A stretch of 60,788 nt of DNA from Halolamina rubra (GTDB lineage Archaea; Halobacteriota; Halobacteria; Halobacteriales; Haloferacaceae), in the NCBI RefSeq assembly GCF_000739555.1, contig NZ_BBJN01000014.1, positions 1 through 60,788 of the forward strand, written 5' to 3'. The position numbers were made by a program, and so were the translations under genes. The notes beneath the pieces were generated by a model, which searched no databases, was not told the origin of the DNA, and was given only the letters and a program-made list of their open reading frames with translations. Below are positions 7,509 through 15,946 of the stretch, one piece after another (the first letter of the stretch is position 1; each line of letters starts with the position of its first letter).

Positions 7509-9800
7509 CTACGAGTCCGCGTCGAGTTCGGCGTCGACGGCGGCGTCGATCCGCGGCCGGATCCGGCCCGTCCGGCCGGTGACGAACCCCGCGAGTTCGC
7601 CGGGGAGCCCCTCCCCGTCGACGCTGTCGTCGACGTTCGAGAGCCGGGTCCTGAGCCCCTCGAGCCGGCGGTTGGCGTCGTCGCCCCGCCCGTCGCGGGC
7701 GGCCGCCCGGGCGGCGACGGCGACCAGCACTGCGGCGTCGACGGCCCGGACGACGCCCGCGACGCCGCCGCCGATGCTGCCGTTGCCGCCGCCGTTGTCG
7801 CCGTCGTCGCTGTCCTCACCGAGGAGTTCGCCGACCGCGTCGTCGACGCCGTCCACGAGGTCGCCCGCGTTCTCGTCCGCCGCGGCGACGACCTCCCGTA
7901 GGGTCTCGTCGCCGATGTTCTGGCCCGTCGGCACGCCGTCGACGTCCTCGTCGTCCCGGATCGCCGCCACCTGCAGGCGCGTCTCCACCAGGAACCGGAG
8001 CAGGAACTCCGTCAGCGCGACCTTCCCCGTCTCGATCCCCGAGAGCTCGACCGTCTCGTCGTCCGCGTTCGGGTTGACCCGGAGCGCGCCCGTCCCGCCG
8101 GACTCGTCGCGAATCTCGGCGGTGTAGGCGCCCTCGCGGTGGGCGTAGATCCCGAACTGCCCGTCCTCGCCCGGCGGGCGGCCGTCGTACACCGTGCCGG
8201 CGAAGTCGTCGTCGAGCGCGACCGACGCCAGCCCGGTTCCATCGCCAGTCTCGCCGCGAACTTTCACGGCGTCCTCGTTGGCGCTCATCGGGATCGCGCC
8301 CTCGACGCCGGCGCGGGTCGTCCCGCCCTCGTGGGTCAGTTTCTCGCTGTAGGGGGCCATCCCGGCGCCGTTGACGGTGAGCCGGTGGTCGCCCTCGCCG
8401 GGGTTCTCCAGCGTCACCACGCCGGAGAACGTCGGGACGCCCTCGGGGTCGCTCTCGAGCAGCGCGACCGTCTCGATCGAGGGTGCGAGCAGCGAGACGC
8501 CGTTGCTCCCCGGCGCCTCGTCGGCGCCGGTTGCCTCCCGGACGGCGCCGAGGATGCGGCTCACGTCGCCGCCGGCGTCGATCGGCTCGTAGCGGTCGGC
8601 CAGCGCCGCGCGGTGCTGGGGGTCGCTGATGTCGGTCTCGGGGTTGGTGAACCGTGGCTGGTCCCACGGCACCCCGACGGTCGTGATGTGGCCCGAGACC
8701 GCGTCCTCGACGAACTGCGGCACCGTGAAGCTGAAGCTCAGCTGCGGCCCGGTGAAGTCGTCGATGTGCCGGATCGCCTCCATCTCGACCAGCTCGTAGC
8801 GCGCCTCGGCGTCGACCGACGCTTCGGCGGTCGCGTCGGGGACGAACGCCACGTCGCCCTCGCGCTGGGGGATCCCCTCCGGGGGGTTCGCCAGCGCCTC
8901 GTACGTGTCGACGGTGAGCTCGTCGGGCGTCAGGTCCCCGGGCCGGACGTTCGGCAGGCGGTCGTGCTCCGGCAGGCGCTCGCCCTCGTACTCGGGGATC
9001 GCGTACGGCAGCGTCAGCCCCTCGTCCCGGGGGAGCCCGTACGCCAGCGGGAGCGACGCCTCGCCGGAGATCACCTCCACGGGGTCGTTGCTGATGTCGG
9101 GCGCCAGTCCGTCGACGGCGGTGCGCTGGAACGTCGTCGGCCGCGCGTTCACCCCGAGCGTACTGGAGTGTGAGCCCACCTCGCTGATGATCGACGCCCG
9201 CGTCACCTCCGGGTCGAGATGCTCGTTGTTCGGTACTTTGCGGGAGTGGGCGGAGGCGACGAACAGCACCGGCTCGCCCGTCCCGGCCGGCGTCGACGCC
9301 TCGGCGGTCGTCGCGGACTCCGTGGCCGAATCGGTCCCCCCGCCGTCCGCCGAGCGATCGACGAACACGTGCAGCACCTCCCAGTCGTGCCAGTGGAAGT
9401 TGGTCGAGAACTGGTCGAACGCCGAGTAGATCCAGAACTGCACGCAGCAAAGCGGCGAGTCCGGGTAGTCGACGGCGTTGTAGAACACCGTCGGGTGCGG
9501 GTAGTCGGTGTCGCGGGCGTCGGCGCTGTAGCCGTCGAGCGCGTCGAACCCGTCGACGACGGTGTCGCCGTCCCGCTCTGACTCGTACTCCCGGGGGTCG
9601 GTGGCGGGCCACTGCTCGCGGGCGCCGTAGTACAGCGTCGGCGCGTGGGCCTCGGCCAGCCGCCGGGACTCCTCGTCGCCGAGTTCGTCGGTCGTGGCCG
9701 GGTCGGGGCTGTCGGAGAGGACGTAGGCGCCGCTGGCGGTGGCGCCGCCCCCGGCCAACAGCGCGAGCATGTGGCGTCTCTCGATCCCGTCCCAGTCCAT
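7509..9800 (-). CDS. Secreted Vps62-like protein, Tat signal, unknown function
   Basis: The product is 763 residues. The N-terminus ERRHMLALLAGGGATA is a Tat-like export signal without a lipobox cysteine. Residues 50-70 (EAHAPTLYYGAREQWPATDP) and 120-147 (FWIYSAFDQFS, then HWHDWEVLHVFVD) match the pattern of Vps62/DUF946 proteins: AP-x-x-Y near the start, then an aromatic strand and an H-x-DWE motif. A later ASAHSRKVPNNEH fits the histidine-containing loop of that family. The C-terminal 300 residues contain a probable beta-sandwich, a Gly/Asp-rich linker and helices, and resemble nothing I know. The two genes ending here converge, with 21 bases between stops. The family link is pattern-based and moderately sure; no activity is assigned. 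Confidence 0.72.
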   Translation of the reverse strand: MDWDGIERRHMLALLAGGGATASGAYVLSDSPDPATTDELGDEESRRLAEAHAPTLYYGAREQWPATDPREYESERDGDTVVDGFDALDGYSADARDTDYPHPTVFYNAVDYPDSPLCCVQFWIYSAFDQFSTNFHWHDWEVLHVFVDRSADGGGTDSATESATTAEASTPAGTGEPVLFVASAHSRKVPNNEHLDPEVTRASIISEVGSHSSTLGVNARPTTFQRTAVDGLAPDISNDPVEVISGEASLPLAYGLPRDEGLTLPYAIPEYEGERLPEHDRLPNVRPGDLTPDELTVDTYEALANPPEGIPQREGDVAFVPDATAEASVDAEARYELVEMEAIRHIDDFTGPQLSFSFTVPQFVEDAVSGHITTVGVPWDQPRFTNPETDISDPQHRAALADRYEPIDAGGDVSRILGAVREATGADEAPGSNGVSLLAPSIETVALLESDPEGVPTFSGVVTLENPGEGDHRLTVNGAGMAPYSEKLTHEGGTTRAGVEGAIPMSANEDAVKVRGETGDGTGLASVALDDDFAGTVYDGRPPGEDGQFGIYAHREGAYTAEIRDESGGTGALRVNPNADDETVELSGIETGKVALTEFLLRFLVETRLQVAAIRDDEDVDGVPTGQNIGDETLREVVAAADENAGDLVDGVDDAVGELLGEDSDDGDNGGGNGSIGGGVAGVVRAVDAAVLVAVAARAAARDGRGDDANRRLEGLRTRLSNVDDSVDGEGLPGELAGFVTGRTGRIRPRIDAAVDAELDADS

Positions 9801-9886
9801 CAGGTCTGCCTCACGTTTCGCGCGAAACGGTATGGGTCTTTGGCTGCACCGAAGGCGTGATACGCCGGCCACCCATCCCCTCCCGC

Positions 9887-11416
9887 ATGGACGCTGCACT
9901 CGTGATTCTCGACGGCTGGGGGCTCGCGCCCGACGATCAGCCCGGCCGGGACGCGGTCGGCGCGGCGGCGACGCCGAACTTCGACGCGCTCCGCGAGGCC
10001 GGGGCGTTCGGGACGATGACCGCCCACGGCCGCCGGGTCGGCCTGCCGGAGGGACAGATGGGCAACAGCGAGGTCGGCCACATGCACCTCGGCGCGGGCC
10101 GGGTCGTCAAACAGCCGTTCACGCGGATCAACGACGCCATCGCCGCCGGCGAACTGGGCGAGATCGACGCGATCGGCGACGCGTTCGCACACGCCGCCGA
10201 CACCGGCGGGCGGGTCCACTTCGCCGGCCTGGTCAGCGACGGCGGCGTCCACGCCGACCAGTCACACCTCCACGCGCTGATCGAACTCGCGGCCGAGCGC
10301 GGCGTCGACGCCGTCACCCACGCGTTCACCGACGGCCGCGACACGCCGCCGAAAAGCGGCGTCGACTACCTCGAGGAGCTCCAGCAGGTCGTCCGAGACC
10401 ACGGAACCGGCCGCGTTGCCACCGTCACGGGGCGGTACTACGCCATGGATCGGGACCGCAACTGGGAGCGAACACGGGCGGCGTACGACGCCATCGTAAA
10501 CCGCGACGCGCGATACGAAACCGACTCCGCGGTGGCCGCGGTCCGGGAGAGCTACGAGCGCGGGGAGACCGACGAGTTCGTCGAGCCGACGCTGGTTTCG
10601 GGCGCGCCGGCGCTCGAGGACGGCGATTCGCTGATCACGTTCAACTTCCGTGCCGACCGGACTCGCCAGCTCTGCCGGCTTCTCGGCGGGATCGACACGG
10701 ACGAGTGGCCGTTCAGCCTCGACCGACCCGAGATCCGGCTGACGACGATGACCCGTTACGAGGAGACGTACCCGTTCCCGGTCGCCTTCCCGCCGAACGA
10801 GCCCGAGCGGACGCTGGGGGAACTGTGGGCCGACGCCGGGATGAGCCAGCTCCGGGTCGCCGAGAGCGAGAAGGAGCCCCACGTCACCTACTTCTTCAAC
10901 GGCGGCCGGGACCGCCCGTTCGAGGGCGAGCAGCGCCGGATCCTCGCCTCGCCGGACGTGCCGACGTACGAACTCCAGCCCGAGATGTCGGCGGCGGAGG
11001 TGACCGACGCCGCCGTGGCGGCCGTCGACGAGGGCGACCCGGAGCCGGACGCGCTCGTGCTCAACTACGCCAACCCGGACATGGTGGGCCACACCGGCGA
11101 CTACGACGCCGCCGTCGCCGCGGTCGAGGCCGTCGATCGCGAGCTGGGCCGGCTCGCGGCCGTGCTCGCGGACGCGGGCGCACACCTGCTCGTGACCGCC
11201 GACCACGGCAACGCCGACGACATGGGGACGCCCGAGTCGCCCCACACCGCGCACACGTTCAACCCCGTGCCCGTGATCTACGTCTCGCCCGACGGCGACG
11301 CCGACGGGCGGACGATCCGCGAGGGCGGCTCGCTGCCCGACGTGGCGCCGACGATCCTCTCGCTGCTCGGGATGGCCCAGCCCGACGTGATGACCGGCGA
11401 GTCGCTGTTCGAGTGA
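9887..11416 (+). CDS. gpmI: 2,3-bisphosphoglycerate-independent phosphoglycerate mutase
   Basis: The 509-residue protein interconverts 3- and 2-phosphoglycerate. It shows the metal-site start ALVILDGWG, the MGNSEVGHMHLGAGR motif with the phosphoserine nucleophile, the AFTDGRDTPP loop, the FNFRADRTRQL motif, and the C-terminal metal ligands in NYANPDMVGHTGD and VTADHGNADDM. The length matches the bacterial-type iPGM (about 510), not the shorter archaeal ApgM. The ATG at 9887 starts the conserved domain; a GTG 30 bases upstream is in frame but adds only basic, non-conserved residues. pgk and gap lie elsewhere in the window. Confidence 0.97.
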   Translation: MDAALVILDGWGLAPDDQPGRDAVGAAATPNFDALREAGAFGTMTAHGRRVGLPEGQMGNSEVGHMHLGAGRVVKQPFTRINDAIAAGELGEIDAIGDAFAHAADTGGRVHFAGLVSDGGVHADQSHLHALIELAAERGVDAVTHAFTDGRDTPPKSGVDYLEELQQVVRDHGTGRVATVTGRYYAMDRDRNWERTRAAYDAIVNRDARYETDSAVAAVRESYERGETDEFVEPTLVSGAPALEDGDSLITFNFRADRTRQLCRLLGGIDTDEWPFSLDRPEIRLTTMTRYEETYPFPVAFPPNEPERTLGELWADAGMSQLRVAESEKEPHVTYFFNGGRDRPFEGEQRRILASPDVPTYELQPEMSAAEVTDAAVAAVDEGDPEPDALVLNYANPDMVGHTGDYDAAVAAVEAVDRELGRLAAVLADAGAHLLVTADHGNADDMGTPESPHTAHTFNPVPVIYVSPDGDADGRTIREGGSLPDVAPTILSLLGMAQPDVMTGESLFE

Positions 11417-11417
11417 G

Positions 11418-12146
11418 CTAGCTCGCCTCCGGCCCCCGGAACTGGCGGTAGGCGGGGCCGGCGAGCAGGAGGAGGGCGGCGACCGCCGCGGCGAGGAGTA
11501 GCTCCGGCTCGATCACCGCGCCGAGCCCCTCCCGGCGCAGACGCTGGACCGAGCCCCCGGCGACGACGCCCGCCAGCGCCCACGGGAGCTCGCCGATCGC
11601 CGTGCCGAGGAGGAAGGGCCGGAGCGGGACGCCCGAGAGCCCGATACCGACCGAGACCACGTCCGAGGGCGCCGGGAACAGGCGGCTGACGATCACGCCC
11701 CGGAGGTCGCCCGTGGCGTCGACGGCCCGCGCGCCGGCGCTCGCCACGGGGCCGCCGTCGGCCGAGCGCCGGGCGAGCAGGTACGGCGGGACGCTGGTGA
11801 GCGCGATCAGCGCGAGCGCGACCGGCAGCCCGGGGAGCCCCCAGCCGTAGCCGACGACGACGGCGATCAGCGTCGTCGGCCACGCGAGCGCCGGCCGGAG
11901 CAGCGCCAGCGCGACCAGCGCGGCGCCGAACCGCAGGGGCTCGGCGGCCAGCCAGTCCAGCCGCGAGAGCACCCACCGGGGCGAGGTGAGGGCGGCGCCG
12001 AGGCCGACGATCAGCAGGATCGCGAGCCCGAGCGCCGCACGAGTCCGTCGCTGCACAGCGGTCGTCGCCGTCGCAGGGCGATGGAGCTTGTGGTCGGCTG
12101 CCGGCGCGACGAAACCGGTTTCGGGCTCACCAGTAGATATTTGCAA
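11418..12146 (-). CDS. VTT/DedA (TVP38/TMEM64) family membrane protein
   Basis: The product is up to 242 residues from a TTG at 12146. No ATG is available; a GTG at about residue 31 (VQRRTRAALG) gives a more typical start just before the first membrane helix. Predicted membrane segments include LGLAILLIVGLGAAL, ALLRPALAWPTTLIAVVVGY and VALALIALTSVPPYLLA. The central VSRLFPAPSDVVSVGIGLSG followed by FLLGTAIGELPWALAG is the SNARE-associated/VTT signature. The role may be lipid scrambling or undecaprenyl/dolichyl carrier handling, as for DedA relatives. It is convergent with gpmI, with one base between the stops, and divergent from the TupA-like gene by 20 bases. Confidence 0.85.
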   Translation of the reverse strand: MQISTGEPETGFVAPAADHKLHRPATATTAVQRRTRAALGLAILLIVGLGAALTSPRWVLSRLDWLAAEPLRFGAALVALALLRPALAWPTTLIAVVVGYGWGLPGLPVALALIALTSVPPYLLARRSADGGPVASAGARAVDATGDLRGVIVSRLFPAPSDVVSVGIGLSGVPLRPFLLGTAIGELPWALAGVVAGGSVQRLRREGLGAVIEPELLLAAAVAALLLLAGPAYRQFRGPEAS

Positions 12147-12166
12147 CTTCAGACGGTTGTTCCACC

Positions 12167-13060
12167 ATGGACAGGCGGGCCCTCCTCCGCGCGGTCGGCG
12201 TCGGCGGGACGCTGGCGCTCGCGGGCTGTGGCGGCGACCCCGACGCCGTGAACGCGCAGGGGTTCGACGGCGCGGGGACGCTCACCCTCGCGACGGCGAC
12301 GACGGCGTACGACAGCGGCCTGCTGGACGCTGTCACCCCCGGGTTCGAGGACGCCTTCGGCGCCACAGTGCGGACGCTGCCGCGGGGGACCGGCGGCTCG
12401 CTGGAGACCGCCCGCAACGGCGACTGCGACGCCGTGCTGGTCCACGCCCGCCCGCTGGAGGACGCGTTCCTCCGCGCCGGCCACGGCGTCAACCGCCGGG
12501 CGCTGATGGTCAACGACTTCCTCGTGGTCGGACCGCCGGACGACCCCGCCGGCGTCGCCGGCCGCGACCCCCTGCCGGCGTTCCGCGCTATCGCCGACAG
12601 CGAGGCGCCGTTCGTCTCCCGCGGCGACCGCTCGGGCACCCACATCCGCGAACAGGCGCTCTGGGCGCAGGCCGGCGTCGAGCCCGGGGGCGACTGGTAC
12701 CGCGAGACGGGCCAGGGGATGGGCAACACGCTCACGACTGCAGAGCAGATGGGCGCGTACACGCTGACCGACCGCGGCACGTTCCTCACGGTGCGGGAGG
12801 GGTCGCTGACGCCCCACGTCGACCGCGGGATCGACGACCCGCCGGCGCTGCTGCGCAACGAGTACGCGGTGATCCCGACCAACCCGGCCCGGTACAATGT
12901 CGCCTACGCGCTGGCGATGGCGTACCTGGGCTACCTGACCGGGCCCGGGCGCGCGGCGATCGAGGAGTTCCGCGTCGACGGCGAGCGCGCGTTCCGGCCG
13001 CTGGGCGCGAGCCCGGAGCCCGACTTCTCGCAGTACGTCCCGCGTGACTGGGAGGGCTGA
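12167..13060 (+). CDS. TupA-like tungstate/molybdate-binding lipoprotein
   Basis: The product is 297 residues. The N-terminus MDRRALLRAVGVGGTLALAG ends at a cysteine (LAGC), giving a Tat lipoprotein signal. The mature part has the TupA pattern: LATATTAYDSGLLDA, NGDCDAVLVHARPLE, MVNDFLVVGPPDDPA, FVSRGDRSGTH and ETGQGMGNTL..AEQMGAYTLTDR. Such proteins capture tungstate for a TupBC transporter and stay anchored to the outer face of the membrane. No permease or ATPase gene follows; the next gene is a Get3-like ATPase. The partners must be elsewhere or the protein is an orphan. Oxyanion specificity is family knowledge. Confidence 0.88.
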   Translation: MDRRALLRAVGVGGTLALAGCGGDPDAVNAQGFDGAGTLTLATATTAYDSGLLDAVTPGFEDAFGATVRTLPRGTGGSLETARNGDCDAVLVHARPLEDAFLRAGHGVNRRALMVNDFLVVGPPDDPAGVAGRDPLPAFRAIADSEAPFVSRGDRSGTHIREQALWAQAGVEPGGDWYRETGQGMGNTLTTAEQMGAYTLTDRGTFLTVREGSLTPHVDRGIDDPPALLRNEYAVIPTNPARYNVAYALAMAYLGYLTGPGRAAIEEFRVDGERAFRPLGASPEPDFSQYVPRDWEG

Positions 13061-13110
13061 GTCGTCCCCGGACCGAGAGACACACAAGCCCGCGGCGCCC
13101 AGAGCCGCCA

Positions 13111-14229
13111 ATGAGCGAAATCGACGTGGAGCCGGTCGACTCGGTCGAGGACGAGGACGACGAGTCGGTCGAGGTGGAGTCCGGCGCCCACGACTCGCCC
13201 GAAACGCTCGACGTAGCCACGACCCTCCCGGAGCGCGTCGACGCGCCGGAGTACGTGCTCTACGGCGGGAAAGGCGGCGTCGGCAAGACCACCTGCGCGG
13301 CGGCGACGGCGCTCGCCTCCGCCGCGGCCGGCACGAAGACGCTCGTCGTCTCCACCGACCCGGCCCACTCGCTGTCGGACACGCTGGACGTGGAGATCCC
13401 CGCCCACCCCAGTCGCCTCCGCGAGGACGTGCCGCTGTGGGGCGTCGAGATCGACCCCGACGCCGCGATGGAGGAGGGGTTCTTCGCGGCTCAGCAGGAG
13501 GAGGGCCCCGTCGGCGACCTCGCGGGGATGCTCGGCGAGGGGGCGGGGATGGAGTCGCTGCTCGGCGGCACGATGCCCGGCGCCGACGAGGCGGCGGCGA
13601 TGCAGAAGCTGATCGAGCACATGGACGACCCGCGGTTCGACCGCGTCGTCGTCGACACGGCGCCGACGGGCCACACGCTGCGCCTGCTCCAGCTGCCGGA
13701 GATGCTGGACACGATGGTCGGCCGGATGGTGAAGCTCCGCCAGCAGTTCTCCGGGATGATGGACGGGCTGAAGGGGATGTTCGGCGGCGGCGAGGGGGAG
13801 GACGCCGCCGGCCAGCAGGACCTCGACGAGCTCAAGGAGCGCATCGAGCGCCTGCGAACCGTCCTCCGGGACCCCGAGCGAACGGACTTCCGGGTCGTGA
13901 TGGTGCCGGAGACGATGAGCGTCACCGAGTCCGAGCGGCTCGTCGGCCGGCTGGACGAGTTCGACATCCCCGTCGAGACGCTGGTGGTCAACCGCGTGAT
14001 GGAGGACCCGGCCGACGTGGCCGATCTAGAGGGCGTCGACGACGACTGGATCGTCACGCCGAACCTCGAGGACTGTGAGTTCTGTCAGCGCCGGTGGAAC
14101 GTCCAGCAGGACGCGCTGGGTCGGGCGAGCGACCTCTACCGCGGTCGCGACGTGAAACGGGTGCCGCTACTGGCCGACGACGTGCGCGGGGAGGCGGCGC
14201 TGCGAGTCGTGGCGGCCTGTCTGGACTGA
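13111..14229 (+). CDS. Get3/ArsA (TRC40) family ATPase
   Basis: The product is 372 residues. An acidic N-terminal tail of about 40 residues (VEDEDDESVEVES) precedes the deviant P-loop GGKGGVGKTTCAAA, the switch STDPAHSLSDT, DTAPTGHTLRLLQLPE, and a C-terminal CEFCQRRW, whose CxxC pair fits the zinc-bridged dimer of Get3. A methionine-rich stretch (MVGRMVKLRQQFSGMMDGLK) fits the hydrophobic substrate-binding helices. The likely role is targeting tail-anchored membrane proteins rather than arsenite pumping: there is no arsB/arsR nearby and the CxxC is Get3-like. It lies 50 bases after the TupA-like gene; an operon is uncertain. Confidence 0.93.
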   Translation: MSEIDVEPVDSVEDEDDESVEVESGAHDSPETLDVATTLPERVDAPEYVLYGGKGGVGKTTCAAATALASAAAGTKTLVVSTDPAHSLSDTLDVEIPAHPSRLREDVPLWGVEIDPDAAMEEGFFAAQQEEGPVGDLAGMLGEGAGMESLLGGTMPGADEAAAMQKLIEHMDDPRFDRVVVDTAPTGHTLRLLQLPEMLDTMVGRMVKLRQQFSGMMDGLKGMFGGGEGEDAAGQQDLDELKERIERLRTVLRDPERTDFRVVMVPETMSVTESERLVGRLDEFDIPVETLVVNRVMEDPADVADLEGVDDDWIVTPNLEDCEFCQRRWNVQQDALGRASDLYRGRDVKRVPLLADDVRGEAALRVVAACLD

Positions 14230-14242
14230 GGGCGTCGACGGC

Positions 14243-15073
14243 CTACGCGAACCGCTTGCGGGCGAACCGGATCGCCAGATCCCGGACCGAGTCCGGGAGG
14301 AACCGACTCTTGAGCAGCAGGTCCGCGAGCGTGCCCACGGGCATCCGCGCGGGCGGGTCCGTCAGGTTGGCGGCGTCGACGATCGCGGTCGCGACGCGCT
14401 CGGGTTCGACGGCGCCGGTGCCGCCGCCGCCCACGGCCTCGGTGTCCTCGAACATCGACCAGAACCAGTCGTAGGCGCCGGTGCGCTCCGTCCGGTCGGA
14501 CTCCTCCTCGGCGCGCTCGGTGAACTGGGTCTCGACCGGGCCGGGCTCGACGAGCACGGCGTCGATCCCGTGCTCCTCGACCTCCCAGCGCAGCGCGTCG
14601 GTCATCGCCTCGAGCGCGAACTTCGAGCCCGCGTAGGCGCCGCCGCCGGGCATCGACAGCCGGCCGGCGACGGAGGAGACGTTCACGACGGTCCCCTCGC
14701 CCGCCTCGCGCATGTGCGGGAGCACCGCGCGCGTGAGCCGGTGGGGGCCGTACACGTTCACCTCGAACTGGTCCTCGACGGCGTCGACGGGGAGCTCCTC
14801 GGTCGGCCCGAACTGGGCGTAGCCGGCGTTGTTGACCAGGCAGTCGATCCGGTCCTCGTTGCGGAGTATCCGGTTGACGACGTTCCGCACGTCGCTGTCG
14901 TCGGTCACGTCGAGCTCGTCGACGACGCAGTGCTCGTGGTCCTCGAGGGCGCCCAGATCGTCGGTGTCGCGTGCCGTCGCGTACACCGTCCACCCGTCGT
15001 CGAGGAACGCCGCGGCGGTGGCGCGGCCGATGCCGGACGAACAGCCAGTGATCAGCACCGTCTCCGGTCGCAT
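14243..15073 (-). CDS. SDR family oxidoreductase
   Basis: The product is 276 residues with a classical short-chain dehydrogenase fold. It shows the cofactor motif TGCSSGIGRAT, a structural NNAGYAQFG, and the active-site pair in AYAGSKFALEAM. Substrate and cofactor preference are not evident, although the basic residue after the first strand (TARDTD) hints at NADP(H). The C-terminal 35 residues (RFLPDSVRDLAIRFARKRFA) are basic and helical. The ATG at 15073 opens the Rossmann fold directly; the upstream in-frame codons show no family similarity. It is convergent with the Get3-like gene, 13 bases between stops. Confidence 0.9.
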   Translation of the reverse strand: MRPETVLITGCSSGIGRATAAAFLDDGWTVYATARDTDDLGALEDHEHCVVDELDVTDDSDVRNVVNRILRNEDRIDCLVNNAGYAQFGPTEELPVDAVEDQFEVNVYGPHRLTRAVLPHMREAGEGTVVNVSSVAGRLSMPGGGAYAGSKFALEAMTDALRWEVEEHGIDAVLVEPGPVETQFTERAEEESDRTERTGAYDWFWSMFEDTEAVGGGGTGAVEPERVATAIVDAANLTDPPARMPVGTLADLLLKSRFLPDSVRDLAIRFARKRFA

Positions 15074-15148
15074 AGCTACGTGCTGGACCGGCCGCGGGTT
15101 AAGTGTGAGCAAACGCGGCCGCGGGTCGAGCGACCGCGCGGCGCCGAC

Positions 15149-15943
15149 TCACTCGTACTCGGCTTTCGCGTCGTCGGCGTAGCGATCCGCGAGCCGCGTG
15201 GGTTCGGGGAGCTTGTACCCCGCTGACAGCGCGTCGACGAGATCGCGCGTCGTCGCCGCCGAGACGCGGTGGCCCGGCGAGACGTACAGCGGGTTGATCG
15301 ACTGGTCGCGGTCCCACTGCCGGGACTGGTAGGCGTGGCCGATCGTGGTCCACTCGGGGGCTTCCACGTCCGGCCCGGCCTCGATCGGCGTCGACCAGCC
15401 CGCGGGGCGGTCGTCGACCGGCTCGACCGGCTCCCCGCAGAGCAGCCGCTTCGCGACGCCGACGCTCGGCAGGTCCAGCGCGACGCCGACGTGGGTCGCG
15501 ATCCCGGCCTGCCGGAAGTGGATCCGGCCGGAGCCGTCGAAGACGGCGAGGTCTGGCTCGACCGACAGTTCCTCGAACGCGGCGAGGATCGGCCCGCCCT
15601 CGCGGAACGCGAGCAGCCCCGGGACGTACGGGATCGAGAGCGGCGTCACCGCGTGGGTTCGCTCGATCACCGCGCCGTCCTGTACCGCGACGATCGCCGA
15701 CACCGCGCGCTCGTCGAGGAACGCCTGATCGACGCCGACGATCACCGGCGCGTCGCTGTTCGCGCCGAGGCGTTCGGTCCCGCTCGCGTCCGCCTCGACC
15801 GGGTCGTCGACGCCCACCGCGTCCGGATCGAACGGCAGGTCGTCCGCGAACGTGGCGGCGTCGGCGATCTCGCGCTGCAGCGACTCCATCTCCGCGCGGG
15901 AGAGCGCGGGGTCGGGCCGGAACTCGGGGCGGGCGAGCAACAC
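15149..15943 (-). CDS. nfi: Endonuclease V
   Basis: The 264-residue enzyme nicks DNA 3' of deaminated adenine (hypoxanthine). It has the first acidic motif in IVGVDQAF, the PYVPGLLAFRE motif with the catalytic Glu, and the third acidic residue in AVFDGSGRIHF followed by AGIATHVGV. The C-terminal GHRVSAATTRDLV fits the family. The start is a GTG at 15943, three bases after the rhomboid stop, so both are likely in one transcript. The insertion between the start and the GVDQAF motif (about 65 residues) is acidic and longer than in bacteria, a halophile feature. Confidence 0.95.
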   Translation of the reverse strand: MLLARPEFRPDPALSRAEMESLQREIADAATFADDLPFDPDAVGVDDPVEADASGTERLGANSDAPVIVGVDQAFLDERAVSAIVAVQDGAVIERTHAVTPLSIPYVPGLLAFREGGPILAAFEELSVEPDLAVFDGSGRIHFRQAGIATHVGVALDLPSVGVAKRLLCGEPVEPVDDRPAGWSTPIEAGPDVEAPEWTTIGHAYQSRQWDRDQSINPLYVSPGHRVSAATTRDLVDALSAGYKLPEPTRLADRYADDAKAEYE

Positions 15944-15946
15944 GGC

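Noticed and set aside
12146-12166. Shared operator between the VTT and TupA-like genes
   Set aside because: The 20-base gap contains some A/T but no clear palindrome, and the TTG start at 12146 may be wrong, which would make the gap longer.
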